Part shown: positions 36,942-45,722 of the stretch, piece by piece | How positions within the stretch are numbered: the stretch's first letter is position 1 | Layout: every line of letters begins with the position of its first letter | From: Alphaproteobacteria bacterium | GTDB lineage: Bacteria; Pseudomonadota; Alphaproteobacteria; JAGOMX01 | DNA: 52,558 nucleotides | Direction of reading: 5' to 3' | NCBI GenBank assembly: GCA_017993335.1 | Contig: JAGOMX010000009.1 | Location: forward strand, 1 to 52,558 | Made by a program: the position numbers and the translations under genes | The notes under the pieces: model-generated | What the model was told of the DNA's origin: nothing | The model's input: the letters and a program-made list of their open reading frames with translations, nothing else | The model's database searches: none

Positions 36942-37069
36942 TACCAAATCCTATAATTAAGTATACAGATAGAGGTTGTCTTAAATCTCTTCAACCATCG
37001 TTTGTCATACCTGCGCAGGTATGACAAGCTGCGCGGATAAGGTTTATCAGTTATTTTCCGGAATTGGTA
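36942..37069. mobile_element. TA-flanked MITE (copy C, short form)
   Basis: Left end TA-CCAAATCC, right end GGAATTGG-TA with the family subterminal sequences. The internal hairpin module is reduced to a single short hairpin (GTCATACCTGCGCAGGTATGAC), giving a total of 128 bp. Confidence 0.7.
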
Positions 37070-37072
37070 TTA

Positions 37073-37356
37073 TTACTCAGGCAATGAAACAGTTGGCATT
37101 TCGATCCTCAAATGAGGCCCCGTCATCCTCGAACGGAGCAGAGCCCTCTTGGGGCTCTGTCGTAGTGAAGAATCCAGTCAAACATGGATCGCGAAGCGAT
37201 TCTTATTCTTTTTAAAAAAGAGATACAGAGCGACTACGTCGCACATTTTTTACTGGATCCTTCGCTGCGACATAGCCCCAAGGGGCTCTGCTCCGCTCGA
37301 GGATGACGGGGGCTCATTTGAGTACCGAAATGCCAACTGTTTCATTGCCTGAGTAA
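37073..37356. repeat. 284-bp inverted-repeat element between two opposed MITE copies
   Basis: The arms are almost perfect inverted copies: TTACTCAGGCAATGAAACAG at the left end pairs with its complement ending at 37356, and pairing continues through TTGGCATTTCG, CTCAAATGAG, CCGTCATCCTCGA and CGGAGCAGAGCCC for roughly 100 bp per arm. Nested GGGGCTCT hairpins lie inside. No gene is encoded. The 754-bp space from rpsI to the next gene is filled by this element, its two MITE neighbours and the truncated end at 36844. Confidence 0.75.
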
Positions 37357-37477
37357 TACCAATTCCATAAAATAACTGATAAATCTTATACACGCAGTTT
37401 GTCATTCCCGCGCAGGTATGACAAACGATGGTTGAAGAGATTTAAGACAGCCTCTATCTGTATACTTAATTATGGTA
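37357..37477. mobile_element. TA-flanked MITE (copy D), inverted relative to copy C
   Basis: Reads TA-CCAATTCCATAAAATAACTG at its left and ends with the complement of the family left end (AGACAGCCTCTATCTGTATAC...). The last ~7 bp before the terminal GG-TA appear deleted. It is the mirror image of copy C across the 284-bp inverted repeat. Confidence 0.68.
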
Positions 37478-37526
37478 AATGGCGTGAGAGGATAGCGGGG
37501 GAGATCCTGCCTCCTGCTCGATTTAT

Positions 37527-38630
37527 CTAAAAACCCTGATTATCCAGCCCTGAGTCTTCTTTATCAGCTTCAGGGTCGTCTGGATTCGGGGATGAGGGTT
37601 CTAAGGTTGAGCTGCTACAACCCCAATATATCAAATCACCCATTGTTGGGAGTATGCCTTGTTGCATCATTTCTCTCAACTGTAGACGTCCGAAATGCAG
37701 GCCATCTGTTCTTGTGTTTGGGTCTTCTTTTGGTTTATACCCTTTTTTGAATTGTGGTTTAACTTCTTGGTAGAGCAGAGAAATGGATTGGGCCTCGAGC
37801 TTGTCAAACGGTGCACGAAATTTTGCAGGAGCTTCCTTGCCTTCAACTAAGGCTTTAGCAAAGTCTCGCATAAAGTAAATGCATGCCTTTTCATAGGCAT
37901 AGAGCAGCCATGTATAAGCCTCATTAGAGGAGTCGGTCAGTAATTCATTCGCATTAAGAAGTTTAGGCAGGAACTTTACAATGAATTTTGGGATATTATC
38001 TAAAAAAAGTCTTTTTGGTTCTGCTCTTCTCGTAAAATAATTAGGGCACAGGAGTGTGACCCGACCGATCATAGTTGTCTCAAGAAATTCTTTATGCTCG
38101 TTTCTAATCAAACCGATCAGGGTTATCTTTTCATTATTACAAATGGTCCAGGTAATATAGGAGCTCACCAATACGCGAGTTAAATCTGCAACGCTGCTTG
38201 GAAAAGCTACTTTGAAATTTTCAAACTTTAATTTTTCCGCATCCGTTATATTTGTAGGTATATATGATCCAGCAAAAATATCAAGAGCATAGTCAGTTCC
38301 CATGCGACGTATTAACCAGCGCAACTTGCTCCTATAATATGAACTGACACGGAGAGCGGTAGATTTAGCCACCTGAAATGGTGCATCACCATCGGGTATT
38401 TTTATTCCTTCACACTCAACGGTAAAGGCTTTCGAATCTAAGTCTTGTAAAGCCTGTTCCCATTTTCTTTTGTCGTACACATCATAGATGTTCTTTTCTT
38501 CAACATCAGAATCCGAACTACTTCCCATATAATCATGTTGAAAGGGAAAATCAGTGTCACTGAAAGTGGATCCATGTACAGATTGTGAAATCAAGGTGAT
38601 GAATAACAATATGGTCAGATTTTTCTTCAT
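37527..38630 (-). CDS. Secreted protein of unknown function
   Basis: Unrecognised 367-residue protein. The start at 38630 begins a signal peptide (MKKNLTILLFITLISQSVHG) and is preceded by AGGGAAG; an in-frame upstream start at 38675 would bury the signal. The mature protein is helical with no repeat that I can see, has an acidic N-terminal stretch (DSDVEEKNIYDVYD) and an acidic, Pro-rich C-terminus (SSTLEPSSPNPDDPEADKEDSGLD). It stands alone between repeat-rich regions. Restricted distribution and a host-related role are possible but not shown. Confidence 0.68.
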   Translation of the reverse strand: MKKNLTILLFITLISQSVHGSTFSDTDFPFQHDYMGSSSDSDVEEKNIYDVYDKRKWEQALQDLDSKAFTVECEGIKIPDGDAPFQVAKSTALRVSSYYRSKLRWLIRRMGTDYALDIFAGSYIPTNITDAEKLKFENFKVAFPSSVADLTRVLVSSYITWTICNNEKITLIGLIRNEHKEFLETTMIGRVTLLCPNYFTRRAEPKRLFLDNIPKFIVKFLPKLLNANELLTDSSNEAYTWLLYAYEKACIYFMRDFAKALVEGKEAPAKFRAPFDKLEAQSISLLYQEVKPQFKKGYKPKEDPNTRTDGLHFGRLQLREMMQQGILPTMGDLIYWGCSSSTLEPSSPNPDDPEADKEDSGLDNQGF

Positions 38631-38770
38631 GCGCTTCCCTTTTATTTTGAGTTCTTGTAAGCATTCTAATAGCATGCAAAATACTGGATTGATAGGGGGA
38701 AAAATTTAGTTTTGGGTTCATTAAGGCTGATCACGCCTTCAGCAGATTAATGTTCCTGGGGCATGGTATG

Positions 38771-38936
38771 CAATGATTAAAAGAGACCATTTCAAAACGT
38801 CTTTTTTGGGTGATTTCGTCGTCAAGGTTCCGCTTCCGGTGCTCACGTACGAAGAGGTACGCTGCGCTCCGGTTCTCACCTTTCCTATAAATCCCTCCAA
38901 AAAAGCCAGTTTTGAAATGGCCTCTAAAAGTCATTG
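38771..38936. repeat. 166-bp inverted-repeat (MITE-like) element, third family
   Basis: The ends pair for about 35 bp with a few mismatches: CAATGATTAAAAGAGACC at the left and its near complement ending CATTG at 38936; pairing continues through CATTTCAAAAC and TTTTTTGG. The middle contains GCTTCCGGTGCTCACGTACG, itself partly symmetric. It encodes no convincing protein even though a short frame crosses it. The rest of the 452-bp gap (38631-38770 and 38937-39082) shows nothing assignable. Confidence 0.6.
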
Positions 38937-39082
38937 ATTTATAAAGATTTTTAAGGAAACTTAATCATTTCTTTATAATTTTATGTGTATAATAAGAATG
39001 TAGAGGGCCTTATGGCATAGATTGGGCGGAGGTTTTGATACCTCTGGTTGATAGTTTATCTACGCTTTTGCCCTCTACGTTT

Positions 39083-39823
39083 TTAAGCTGGGTCGGCTAG
39101 GCAGTTTGCGTCTGTGGCTTCGATAAATCCTAGATTATGTTCCATGCAATATTGGTTGAGCCCCTTAAGGGAGGTCAGGAAGTCATTGTCTTCGTCCTGT
39201 TCGTTGCTCAAGTCTTTTAAATAATCTAAGACATCCGCTCCATAATATTCCGGTTCAGCGGCAGGAATGCCGAACATTTTTTTTATGCGTGACAGGAGTG
39301 ATTTTTCCTGACGGGCCAAACGTTCGTTTTCATGCTCAATCATTTGTATGGCATTTTTAATAGCTTGTAGAACTTTTTGATATAAGTCGCTCGCGGATGT
39401 GGGTTCTGCATAGCCAGTGGCTGTCCAGTTACAGTTAAGAATAAGGTCTTGATGGCGTATCCTCTTCGATATTTTACCACTTGCCAGGGGTGCGATGGAG
39501 GTGAAAATGTTGTCTATAACGGACATTTGTATCAATAGGCTCAATCCATTTCTCTCTGGGCACCAATAGGGATGTAAAAAGCTGGCGATAGTTGCCATGA
39601 AAAAGGTGAACAGCTGTCCGTCCAGAGGTCCTTTTTCATTCGTGATCTCATCGAAAAAATCGTTGTAGGCTTCCCGTAAAAAATCAGCGGCTTCCGGATC
39701 TTTTGATTTTTTTGCCAGTTCGTCTATTCTAGACTCTAATAATTCCCGATTTTCTATAGGCTCGAAGACAAAACGCTTCATTTCATCAGGATGGATAGGG
39801 TGAAAACTTACACATAAGCCCAT
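39083..39823 (-). CDS. Hypothetical protein, possibly DUF1877/YfbM-like
   Basis: A 246-residue soluble protein with no signal peptide. The opening MGLCVSFHPIHPDEMKRF and the C-terminal pattern DYLKDLSNEQDEDNDFLTSLKGLNQYCMEHNLGFIEATD resemble the layout of DUF1877 (YfbM) proteins, which begin MGM-type and end with a helix before a short strand; this is a weak impression rather than a firm match. A charged coiled segment (QMIEHENERLARQEKSLLSRIKKMF) lies near residues 165-190. The ATG is preceded by GAGG. It stands alone. Confidence 0.6.
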   Translation of the reverse strand: MGLCVSFHPIHPDEMKRFVFEPIENRELLESRIDELAKKSKDPEAADFLREAYNDFFDEITNEKGPLDGQLFTFFMATIASFLHPYWCPERNGLSLLIQMSVIDNIFTSIAPLASGKISKRIRHQDLILNCNWTATGYAEPTSASDLYQKVLQAIKNAIQMIEHENERLARQEKSLLSRIKKMFGIPAAEPEYYGADVLDYLKDLSNEQDEDNDFLTSLKGLNQYCMEHNLGFIEATDANCLADPA

Positions 39824-40052
39824 TTAAATAACCTCTTCTATTAAACCAAATACAGGCTTTACAAAAACATAATTTAGAATTTTCAGCAAGGTATTTTGAA
39901 ATTACCTATGAAAACAATTTGTTATCTTCATATGTTTTACATCCACAAAAAACTGGCTTAGTCTTAAATTATACCGTCTTTCTCTGGATAGTTTTAATTC
40001 CTAATAATAAAGCGGCATGAAAATGTCCGAAAAATCATAACTGGAGGCCATA

Positions 40053-41348
40053 ATGAATAAAACGATAAAATATTTAAGTACGAGCCTGGCTTTGTTTGCC
40101 CTTTTAAATGGCGGGCCATTACGTGCGACCGATGTGCTAGAGCCCGTCATTGCGGCTCCCACGCAACCTGTATCTGTTGATGGAGATAAAGGTAAGGATG
40201 AAGCTGTTCCCGTTGTGGTTTCTTCGGAAGGTGCCTTGATTTCCGCTGCGGATTTAATGCAATTGACGACGTTTATTACAGCTATGAAGACTTTCCGCGA
40301 ACAAGTCAAATCCATGGAAGGAAAAAGTGAGGCTGAACGTGAAGCTTTGCTTATGAATCTTATTTTTCGACAAGGCGGAATTGCGACAGACTCTGTAAAT
40401 TTGTTGGATACACTAATTAAAAAAATCAATATCGTTGTGCAAAGCGTGAATGCGGCACCTAACAGCAAGTGCAAATCTTGCCAAACGTGTTTTGCAACCG
40501 CAGCTCACGGAGCTGGGCATGCTGCGGAAGAATTTAATCGGCTATTTCCGCTCGTACAGAAATATTATGATTTGATCACGCGTTTAGAAGGACAAAATGG
40601 TACGGATGCCTTAGGGTATATAACGGCTTTAGTCAACGCAGGCGCCATGAAAGATTTAACGTATTTGTTAGAGTTTACAGATCGTTATAAACAATACGAC
40701 AAGGCGCAGAAACAACGTATTGCCGCCAATGAAAAGCGACCAGCCTTTTTACGGGCTAAGGCTGCGGCGCCAGCTCCGATCAAGCCTCTAACAGAAGGAA
40801 ATCCTGCCTTCGTTGAAGATGCAATTACTGCATCCATCCCGAAAACGGCTATTTTAACGGCGGCGGATTTACAGCAGATCACTGACTTTATGGAAGCCAT
40901 GAAAAAATTCCGTAAGGCTGTAAAAGACAATGAAGGCCGTGATCAACAAGCTAAAGAATCTGAGCTTATGGCCGCTATTTTGGATGAGGGCGGTCTGGCA
41001 AAAGAGTCGTTGGATTTGGTCAGTACGTTAGCACAGAAGATTAATGTGGCTGTTCAATCGGTGACGACAGAACCCAATGGTCGGGGTCGTAAATGCCAAT
41101 CTTGCTGGCAAGCGTCTACGGTTGGGACTACCTTTGGATTGGATGAGCTTAATGCTGTATTGCCTCTGATACAGAAGTACTACAACCTTGAAACAGCTAT
41201 CAAGGCGAATGGTGGTGCGGATGCGGTGACTTATGTGGATGAATATGTCAAAGCCGGTATCTTAAAGGATTTGACCTATTTAGTTAACTTTACAGAGCGC
41301 TATAAGGCCTATGCGGCGGCAGAATATGAAAAAAGAGGCAGCGTGTAG
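40053..41348 (+). CDS. Secreted protein with two tandem ~160-residue domains; C-terminus probably frameshifted
   Basis: The 431-residue protein has a signal peptide (MNKTIKYLSTSLALFALLNGGPLRA) and two homologous domains, about 52-225 and 265-427. Each begins with (I/L)(S/T)AADL-x-Q(L/I)T-x-F, has VQSV followed by a Cys cluster (CKSCQTC in the first, CQSC in the second), then PL(V/I)QKYY and MKDLTYL or LKDLTYL with FT-(D/E)-RYK. I do not recognise the family. The stop codon at 41346-41348 follows an A6 run; in the -1 frame the sequence continues to a stop at 41464 and resembles the segment that follows domain 1, so the gene has probably lost its tail. A good GGAGG precedes the ATG. Confidence 0.78.
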   Translation: MNKTIKYLSTSLALFALLNGGPLRATDVLEPVIAAPTQPVSVDGDKGKDEAVPVVVSSEGALISAADLMQLTTFITAMKTFREQVKSMEGKSEAEREALLMNLIFRQGGIATDSVNLLDTLIKKINIVVQSVNAAPNSKCKSCQTCFATAAHGAGHAAEEFNRLFPLVQKYYDLITRLEGQNGTDALGYITALVNAGAMKDLTYLLEFTDRYKQYDKAQKQRIAANEKRPAFLRAKAAAPAPIKPLTEGNPAFVEDAITASIPKTAILTAADLQQITDFMEAMKKFRKAVKDNEGRDQQAKESELMAAILDEGGLAKESLDLVSTLAQKINVAVQSVTTEPNGRGRKCQSCWQASTVGTTFGLDELNAVLPLIQKYYNLETAIKANGGADAVTYVDEYVKAGILKDLTYLVNFTERYKAYAAAEYEKRGSV

Positions 41349-41464
41349 CCGAGCGTAAAGCGTTAACACAAAAGGCTAAGCAGGAAAAACTATCTAAAAC
41401 GAACACAGCTTTAATTATACAAATTATGGAAGAGTCTAAGCAATCTCTTTCCACTTCAAACTAA
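41349..41464 (+). pseudogene. Out-of-frame tail of the duplicated-domain gene
   Basis: In the -1 frame relative to the upstream gene, translation reads on as KKRQRVAERKALTQKAK and ends at 41464. The motif KKRQRVAERKA matches KAQKQRIAANEKR, which follows the first domain. One extra A in the A6 run at 41329-41334 would join both parts into a protein of about 470 residues. It could equally be reached by slippage on that run. Confidence 0.55.
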
Positions 41465-42241
41465 CCGACACCAAACGGGTGTATGATCAGAGGCTTTCGG
41501 GGCGTCGCGAGGATTCGTGTCGATACCGGAAGCCTCAAGTCTATCTAGGGCTTGGGGGGATGCGAGTAAAAGATCGATGCGCAGGCCTGCGTTGCTCTGC
41601 CAGGCGCGGGTGCGATAATTCCACCAGGAGTATAAGTCTTTGCCGCTTGGACTTGAGATTGGATGCAAGGCTCTTGTGACATCCGTCAGACCCAGGTTTT
41701 GAATTTTTCTTAACGATTCTCTTTCTTTCACGCTACAGTGGATGCGATCTTTCCAGAGGATAGGGTCGTAGACATCCTCGTCTTTAGGCGCAATGTTATA
41801 GTCTCCGCCGAGAATAAAGGCTTCTCCATAGGTGAGTAAAGTTTTGGCATGGGCGCATAGGCGATCCAGAAATTGCAACTTATAATGATAGGCGTCTGTA
41901 TCGATATCTTTGCCGTTGGGAACATAAATAGAGGCAACGCGGACGTTATCCACCACAGCCTCTATATATCGGGCTGACGAGTCATCCTCGTTACCGGGGA
42001 GGTGATCCAGCACATCCTCGATGGGCCTTTTGGCAAGAATAGCCACACCATTATATGTTTTTTGTCCGACTAAGGCGATGTTATAGCCTAAGTCTTCAAT
42101 CTCTTCGAAGGGGAAGGTTTCTTTTTGTGTTTTGATCTCTTGTAGCAAAACAATATCCGGCTGAAAGGTTTTTAGCCAATCTATCGCCACCGGCAGGCGT
42201 GCACGAATTGAATTCACATTCCAGGTGGCAATTAAGGGCAT
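41456..42241 (-). CDS. xth: Exodeoxyribonuclease III (AP endonuclease)
   Basis: Base-excision repair enzyme that cleaves at abasic sites and removes 3' blocks. The 261-residue protein has the exonuclease-endonuclease-phosphatase fold motifs: TWNVNSIRARL, LLQEIKTQ with the metal-binding Glu, ASIYVPNG, LGGDYNIAPKDEDVYDP with Asp and Asn, and SDHTPVW at the C-terminus. It is convergent with the duplicated-domain gene; their ends overlap by nine bp if that gene's out-of-frame tail is counted. Confidence 0.96.
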   Translation of the reverse strand: MPLIATWNVNSIRARLPVAIDWLKTFQPDIVLLQEIKTQKETFPFEEIEDLGYNIALVGQKTYNGVAILAKRPIEDVLDHLPGNEDDSSARYIEAVVDNVRVASIYVPNGKDIDTDAYHYKLQFLDRLCAHAKTLLTYGEAFILGGDYNIAPKDEDVYDPILWKDRIHCSVKERESLRKIQNLGLTDVTRALHPISSPSGKDLYSWWNYRTRAWQSNAGLRIDLLLASPQALDRLEASGIDTNPRDAPKASDHTPVWCRLV

Positions 42242-42405
42242 GAGGTGGCCTTTCCGAGGGTGAGAGACATTTTTTTTCTATTTATAGACCTAGCAAATGC
42301 GAAATAAAAGCGGAATTTAAATGCAAAGGTTTTGCGGATCCAACTTGCAACTTAAGGGATGGGTATTTATAGTAGAGGATATGAATTTAATTTTATAGGT
42401 AAAAT

Positions 42406-43935
42406 ATGACTTCTGCTGTTGCATCCACTCGATTTCGTGATCACCCCCCGGGCCTAACTTATCTTTTTTTTGCGGAACTCTGGGAGCGGTTTAGCTTTTA
42501 TGGGTTGCGAGCCCTTTTGGTTTTCTACGTAACGTCGGAGTTTCTGTACTCTCAGCAACAAGCCTTTGGTATTTTGGCCACATATATGGCGCTGGTTTAT
42601 GCCACACCGATTATTGGCGGGTATTTAGCCGATCGTATTTTAGGTGATCGAAAAGCGATTATTATTGGCGGCATTATGATCGCCATGGGGCATTTGTTTT
42701 TAGCCATGCCGGGGGAGACCTTTTTTTACATTGGTTTAGCTTTTGTCGTGACGGGGACTGGGCTGTTTAAGGCGAACGTCTCGGCCTTATTGGGTAAATT
42801 GTATGCTCACGGGGATTATCGCCGAGATGCTGGTTTTACCATTTATTATATGGGGATTAACATAGGTGGCCTGTTGGCGCCTTTGGTTTGTGGCACAGTT
42901 GGCGAGTATTATGGTTGGCACTATGGCTTTGGTTTGGCAGCGATAGGGATGATTGTGGGCTTACTATTCTTTTTCCGCGGATTGCCTACGCTGGATAATC
43001 ATGGGCTGCCACCCAAGGCTTCGCCTTTGCGAGAAAAAGTTATGCTGGGGTTAACTTGGGAGATGGCGGTTTATTTGCTGGCGTTTGTCAGTATTCCTCT
43101 TTTTGCTTTTTTGATCAAAAGCCATGGGGTCGTTATTTATTATGGAGAATATGGGATAGAAATTTTTAGTTTGATCTTAATCATTGTTGAGGTGGTGGTT
43201 TTTGGTTATATGCTTTATCTGTCGGCGTTTATGGAAAAAGAAGATCGTAAAAGCATTCGCACCATTTTGGTATTGATGATTTTTTACGCTACATTTTTCG
43301 CGATGCTGGAGCAAGCCGGCTCGTCCATAAACTTTTTTTCTAAACTACAAGTGGATCGATATATTTTTGGCTATGAGATCGCGGCCTCCAATTTCCTTTC
43401 ATTGAATCCATTTTTTATTTTGTTGTTGGGACCTATCATTGCCCATATATGGATTGCCTTGGGCCGTCGTGGGTTGGAGCCTTATACACCGTTTAAGTTT
43501 TTTCTGGGGCTTTTTCCAACGGCTTTAGGTTTTGTGGTTTTAGTTGCCTCCACCTATTTCCCAGGAGAGAATGGTTTGGTTTCCTTGTGGTGGGTGGTGT
43601 TGGCTTACGCCTTGCATTCGCTGGGTGAGCTGTGCATTTCACCTGTGGGTCTTTCCATGGTTACCCGAATTGCGCCGCCACAAATGACCGGCGCTTTAAT
43701 GGGTGTGCTGTTTTTATCGGTGGCCTGGGGAAATCACTTAGCTGGAATTATGGCCAAATTAAGTTCTACGGATGATCACATAGGTGAGACGGCGGTGAAT
43801 TTGCTGACGTATCGAGATGCATTTTCATACATTGCCTATATTGGCCTAGGGGTTTCCTTGGTTATGCTTATTTTGTCCCCATTTTTGAATGGAGCTTTTA
43901 AACGTGAAGAGAAAATGAAGGGGTACAATGAGTAA
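42406..43935 (+). CDS. Proton-coupled oligopeptide transporter (POT/PTR family)
   Basis: Inner-membrane symporter for di- and tripeptides. The 509-residue protein has about 14 hydrophobic segments, the signature E-x-x-E-R-F in FAELWERFSFYG (Glu24, Glu27, Arg28), the GGYLADRILGDRKAI motif between TM2 and TM3, and the PTR2 motif FTIYYMGINIGGLLAPLVCG. Its end overlaps the start of the aminopeptidase P gene (by eight bp), which points to coupled uptake and hydrolysis of peptides. Confidence 0.93.
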   Translation: MTSAVASTRFRDHPPGLTYLFFAELWERFSFYGLRALLVFYVTSEFLYSQQQAFGILATYMALVYATPIIGGYLADRILGDRKAIIIGGIMIAMGHLFLAMPGETFFYIGLAFVVTGTGLFKANVSALLGKLYAHGDYRRDAGFTIYYMGINIGGLLAPLVCGTVGEYYGWHYGFGLAAIGMIVGLLFFFRGLPTLDNHGLPPKASPLREKVMLGLTWEMAVYLLAFVSIPLFAFLIKSHGVVIYYGEYGIEIFSLILIIVEVVVFGYMLYLSAFMEKEDRKSIRTILVLMIFYATFFAMLEQAGSSINFFSKLQVDRYIFGYEIAASNFLSLNPFFILLLGPIIAHIWIALGRRGLEPYTPFKFFLGLFPTALGFVVLVASTYFPGENGLVSLWWVVLAYALHSLGELCISPVGLSMVTRIAPPQMTGALMGVLFLSVAWGNHLAGIMAKLSSTDDHIGETAVNLLTYRDAFSYIAYIGLGVSLVMLILSPFLNGAFKREEKMKGYNE

Positions 43936-45688
43936 CCAAACCAGGCTCGCGGCCTTAAGAGACTTAATGCAAACTTGTGAGCTAGACGCCTGGCTTGTAC
44001 CCAGATCGGATGAGCATCAGGGTGAGTATGTGGCACCCTATGCGGAACGGCTCCGTTGGTCGACAGGTTTTGATGGCTCGGCAGGTATGGCGATTATCAT
44101 GTCTCAAAAAGCAGCTATCTTTGTAGACGGTCGGTATACCTTGCAGGCGCGAAAACAGGTGGATTTAGACTTGTTCGAAGTGGTCCATACGGCAGATATT
44201 TCCGTGGGGCAGTGGATGGCTAAGCACACATCCGGGATGATGGTTGGTTTCGATCCATGGCTACATACAGAATCCGAGATTGATCGATATAAACAAGCTT
44301 GCGCGGGGTTAGGTGTTCAGTTCGTGGCGATGGAAGGAAACCTCATCGATGACGTGTGGCATGATCAGCCAGAGATGCCACTGGATCCCATTTTGATTTA
44401 TGAAGATCTTTTTGCCGGTGAGTCTCGGGCTGCTAAATGTATGCGATTGGGCATGGAGCTCATGGCGAGAAAAATAGATGCGGCTGTGATCACGAGTTTA
44501 GATTCGATTGCTTGGTTATTGAATATCCGGGGGCGGGATATCCCTTGCACGCCAGTAGCCTTGGCTTATGCTATTTTATACGCCAATGGCAAAGTAGACT
44601 TATTTACGCACCCCGATAAATTAAAGGAAAAATTGGGTTCAGATGTGCGGCTTTATCCTTATAAAAATTTTATGGAAGCTCCGGTGGATTTAAAGAATCG
44701 CCGCGTATTATACGATCCTAAAACTTCCCCCATACAGGTGCGGGTTAATTTGGATACGGTCGGCGCACAGGTTGTGACTGGCGATGATATTTGTCTGATG
44801 GCTAAGGCGTGTAAGAATTCGGTTGAATTAGAGGGGATGCGTAAGTCTCATGTACGAGATGGTGCGGCTCTTACGGAGTTTCTATCCTGGGCGACGGATC
44901 GGTTGCAGAAGGGGGCGTTGAGTGAATTGCAGGCCTCGGATGCATTGAGAGGGTTTCGAGAGAAAAAAGATCATTTTCAAGGCTTAAGTTTTGAAACAAT
45001 TGCGGGATCGGGGCCAAATGGCGCGATTATTCACTATCGTGTGACACCTGAATCGGATCGATTGCTGCGGACGGATGAGTTGTTTTTACTAGATTCCGGT
45101 GCGCAATATCTGGATGGCACGACCGATGTCACTCGAACAGTGGCATTTTCAAAACCGACTCCAGAACAAAAAGACCGGTTTACGAGGGTTTTAAAAGGCC
45201 ATATTGCCATTGCAACAGCGGTTTTTCCTATAGGCACCACTGGCGGCCAATTAGATGTTTTGGCTCGTAAGTCTTTATGGTCTGTAGGGTTAGATTATCA
45301 GCACGGTACGGGGCATGGTGTTGGCAGCTACTTATGTGTGCATGAAGGTCCCCAACGGATTGCTAAAGGCTTAGTAACAGACGTGGCCCTGCGGCCGGGT
45401 ATGATCTTGTCCAACGAGCCAGGCTATTATAAAGAAGGTGAGTACGGTATACGCATCGAAAGCCTTATAATCGTTCGGCCACACAGCGAAGGCTTTTTGC
45501 GCTTTGAAACGATTACCATGGCGCCTATATGTTTGGATTTAGTGGATGTGGATTTGCTCACCGACGAAGAAAAAGAATGGTTGAATGCCTACCATCGTGA
45601 AGTGTGGGAAAAATTGATGCCTATGCTCGATCCATCCCATTCACCCCATGTGCAGACCTGGTTAGAAAAGCAGACAGTGGCCGTGTAG
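43928..45688 (+). CDS. Aminopeptidase P family metallopeptidase (Xaa-Pro aminopeptidase)
   Basis: Cleaves N-terminal residues preceding proline. The 586-residue protein has two creatinase-like N-terminal domains and a C-terminal pita-bread catalytic domain (from about 310) with metal ligands in LLDSGAQYLDGTTDVTRT (two Asp), GTGHGVGSYLCVHEGP (His), SNEPGYYKEGEYGIRIE (two Glu). The length of nearly 590 with three domains matches the eukaryotic-like class of aminopeptidase P seen in alphaproteobacteria. Its ATG lies within the last codons of the peptide transporter gene. Confidence 0.93.
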   Translation: MSNQTRLAALRDLMQTCELDAWLVPRSDEHQGEYVAPYAERLRWSTGFDGSAGMAIIMSQKAAIFVDGRYTLQARKQVDLDLFEVVHTADISVGQWMAKHTSGMMVGFDPWLHTESEIDRYKQACAGLGVQFVAMEGNLIDDVWHDQPEMPLDPILIYEDLFAGESRAAKCMRLGMELMARKIDAAVITSLDSIAWLLNIRGRDIPCTPVALAYAILYANGKVDLFTHPDKLKEKLGSDVRLYPYKNFMEAPVDLKNRRVLYDPKTSPIQVRVNLDTVGAQVVTGDDICLMAKACKNSVELEGMRKSHVRDGAALTEFLSWATDRLQKGALSELQASDALRGFREKKDHFQGLSFETIAGSGPNGAIIHYRVTPESDRLLRTDELFLLDSGAQYLDGTTDVTRTVAFSKPTPEQKDRFTRVLKGHIAIATAVFPIGTTGGQLDVLARKSLWSVGLDYQHGTGHGVGSYLCVHEGPQRIAKGLVTDVALRPGMILSNEPGYYKEGEYGIRIESLIIVRPHSEGFLRFETITMAPICLDLVDVDLLTDEEKEWLNAYHREVWEKLMPMLDPSHSPHVQTWLEKQTVAV

Positions 45689-45722
45689 TCTAGACCATAC
45701 CGTTTAGGATAAATGACCTCAC

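Noticed and set aside
37021-37352. Two short plus-strand frames in the 36.9-37.5 kb region
   Set aside because: Both lie entirely in inverted repeats and have no initiation signals.
36840-37480. Possible CRISPR array because of closely spaced repeats
   Set aside because: Repeats are inverted, differ in length and have no regular unique spacers; no cas genes nearby.
38731-38934. 67-codon minus-strand frame
   Set aside because: It coincides with the 166-bp inverted-repeat element and has repeat-like composition; not a gene.
40001-40474. 157-codon antisense frame opposite the duplicated-domain protein
   Set aside because: It mirrors a gene with a signal peptide, strong ribosome-binding site and internal repeats; the antisense frame has none.
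41320-41348. Programmed -1 frameshift site (A-AAA-AAG type)
   Set aside because: The heptamer is present in sequence but is not in the phase needed for tandem slippage, and no downstream stem-loop is evident; ordinary indel or homopolymer slippage is simpler.
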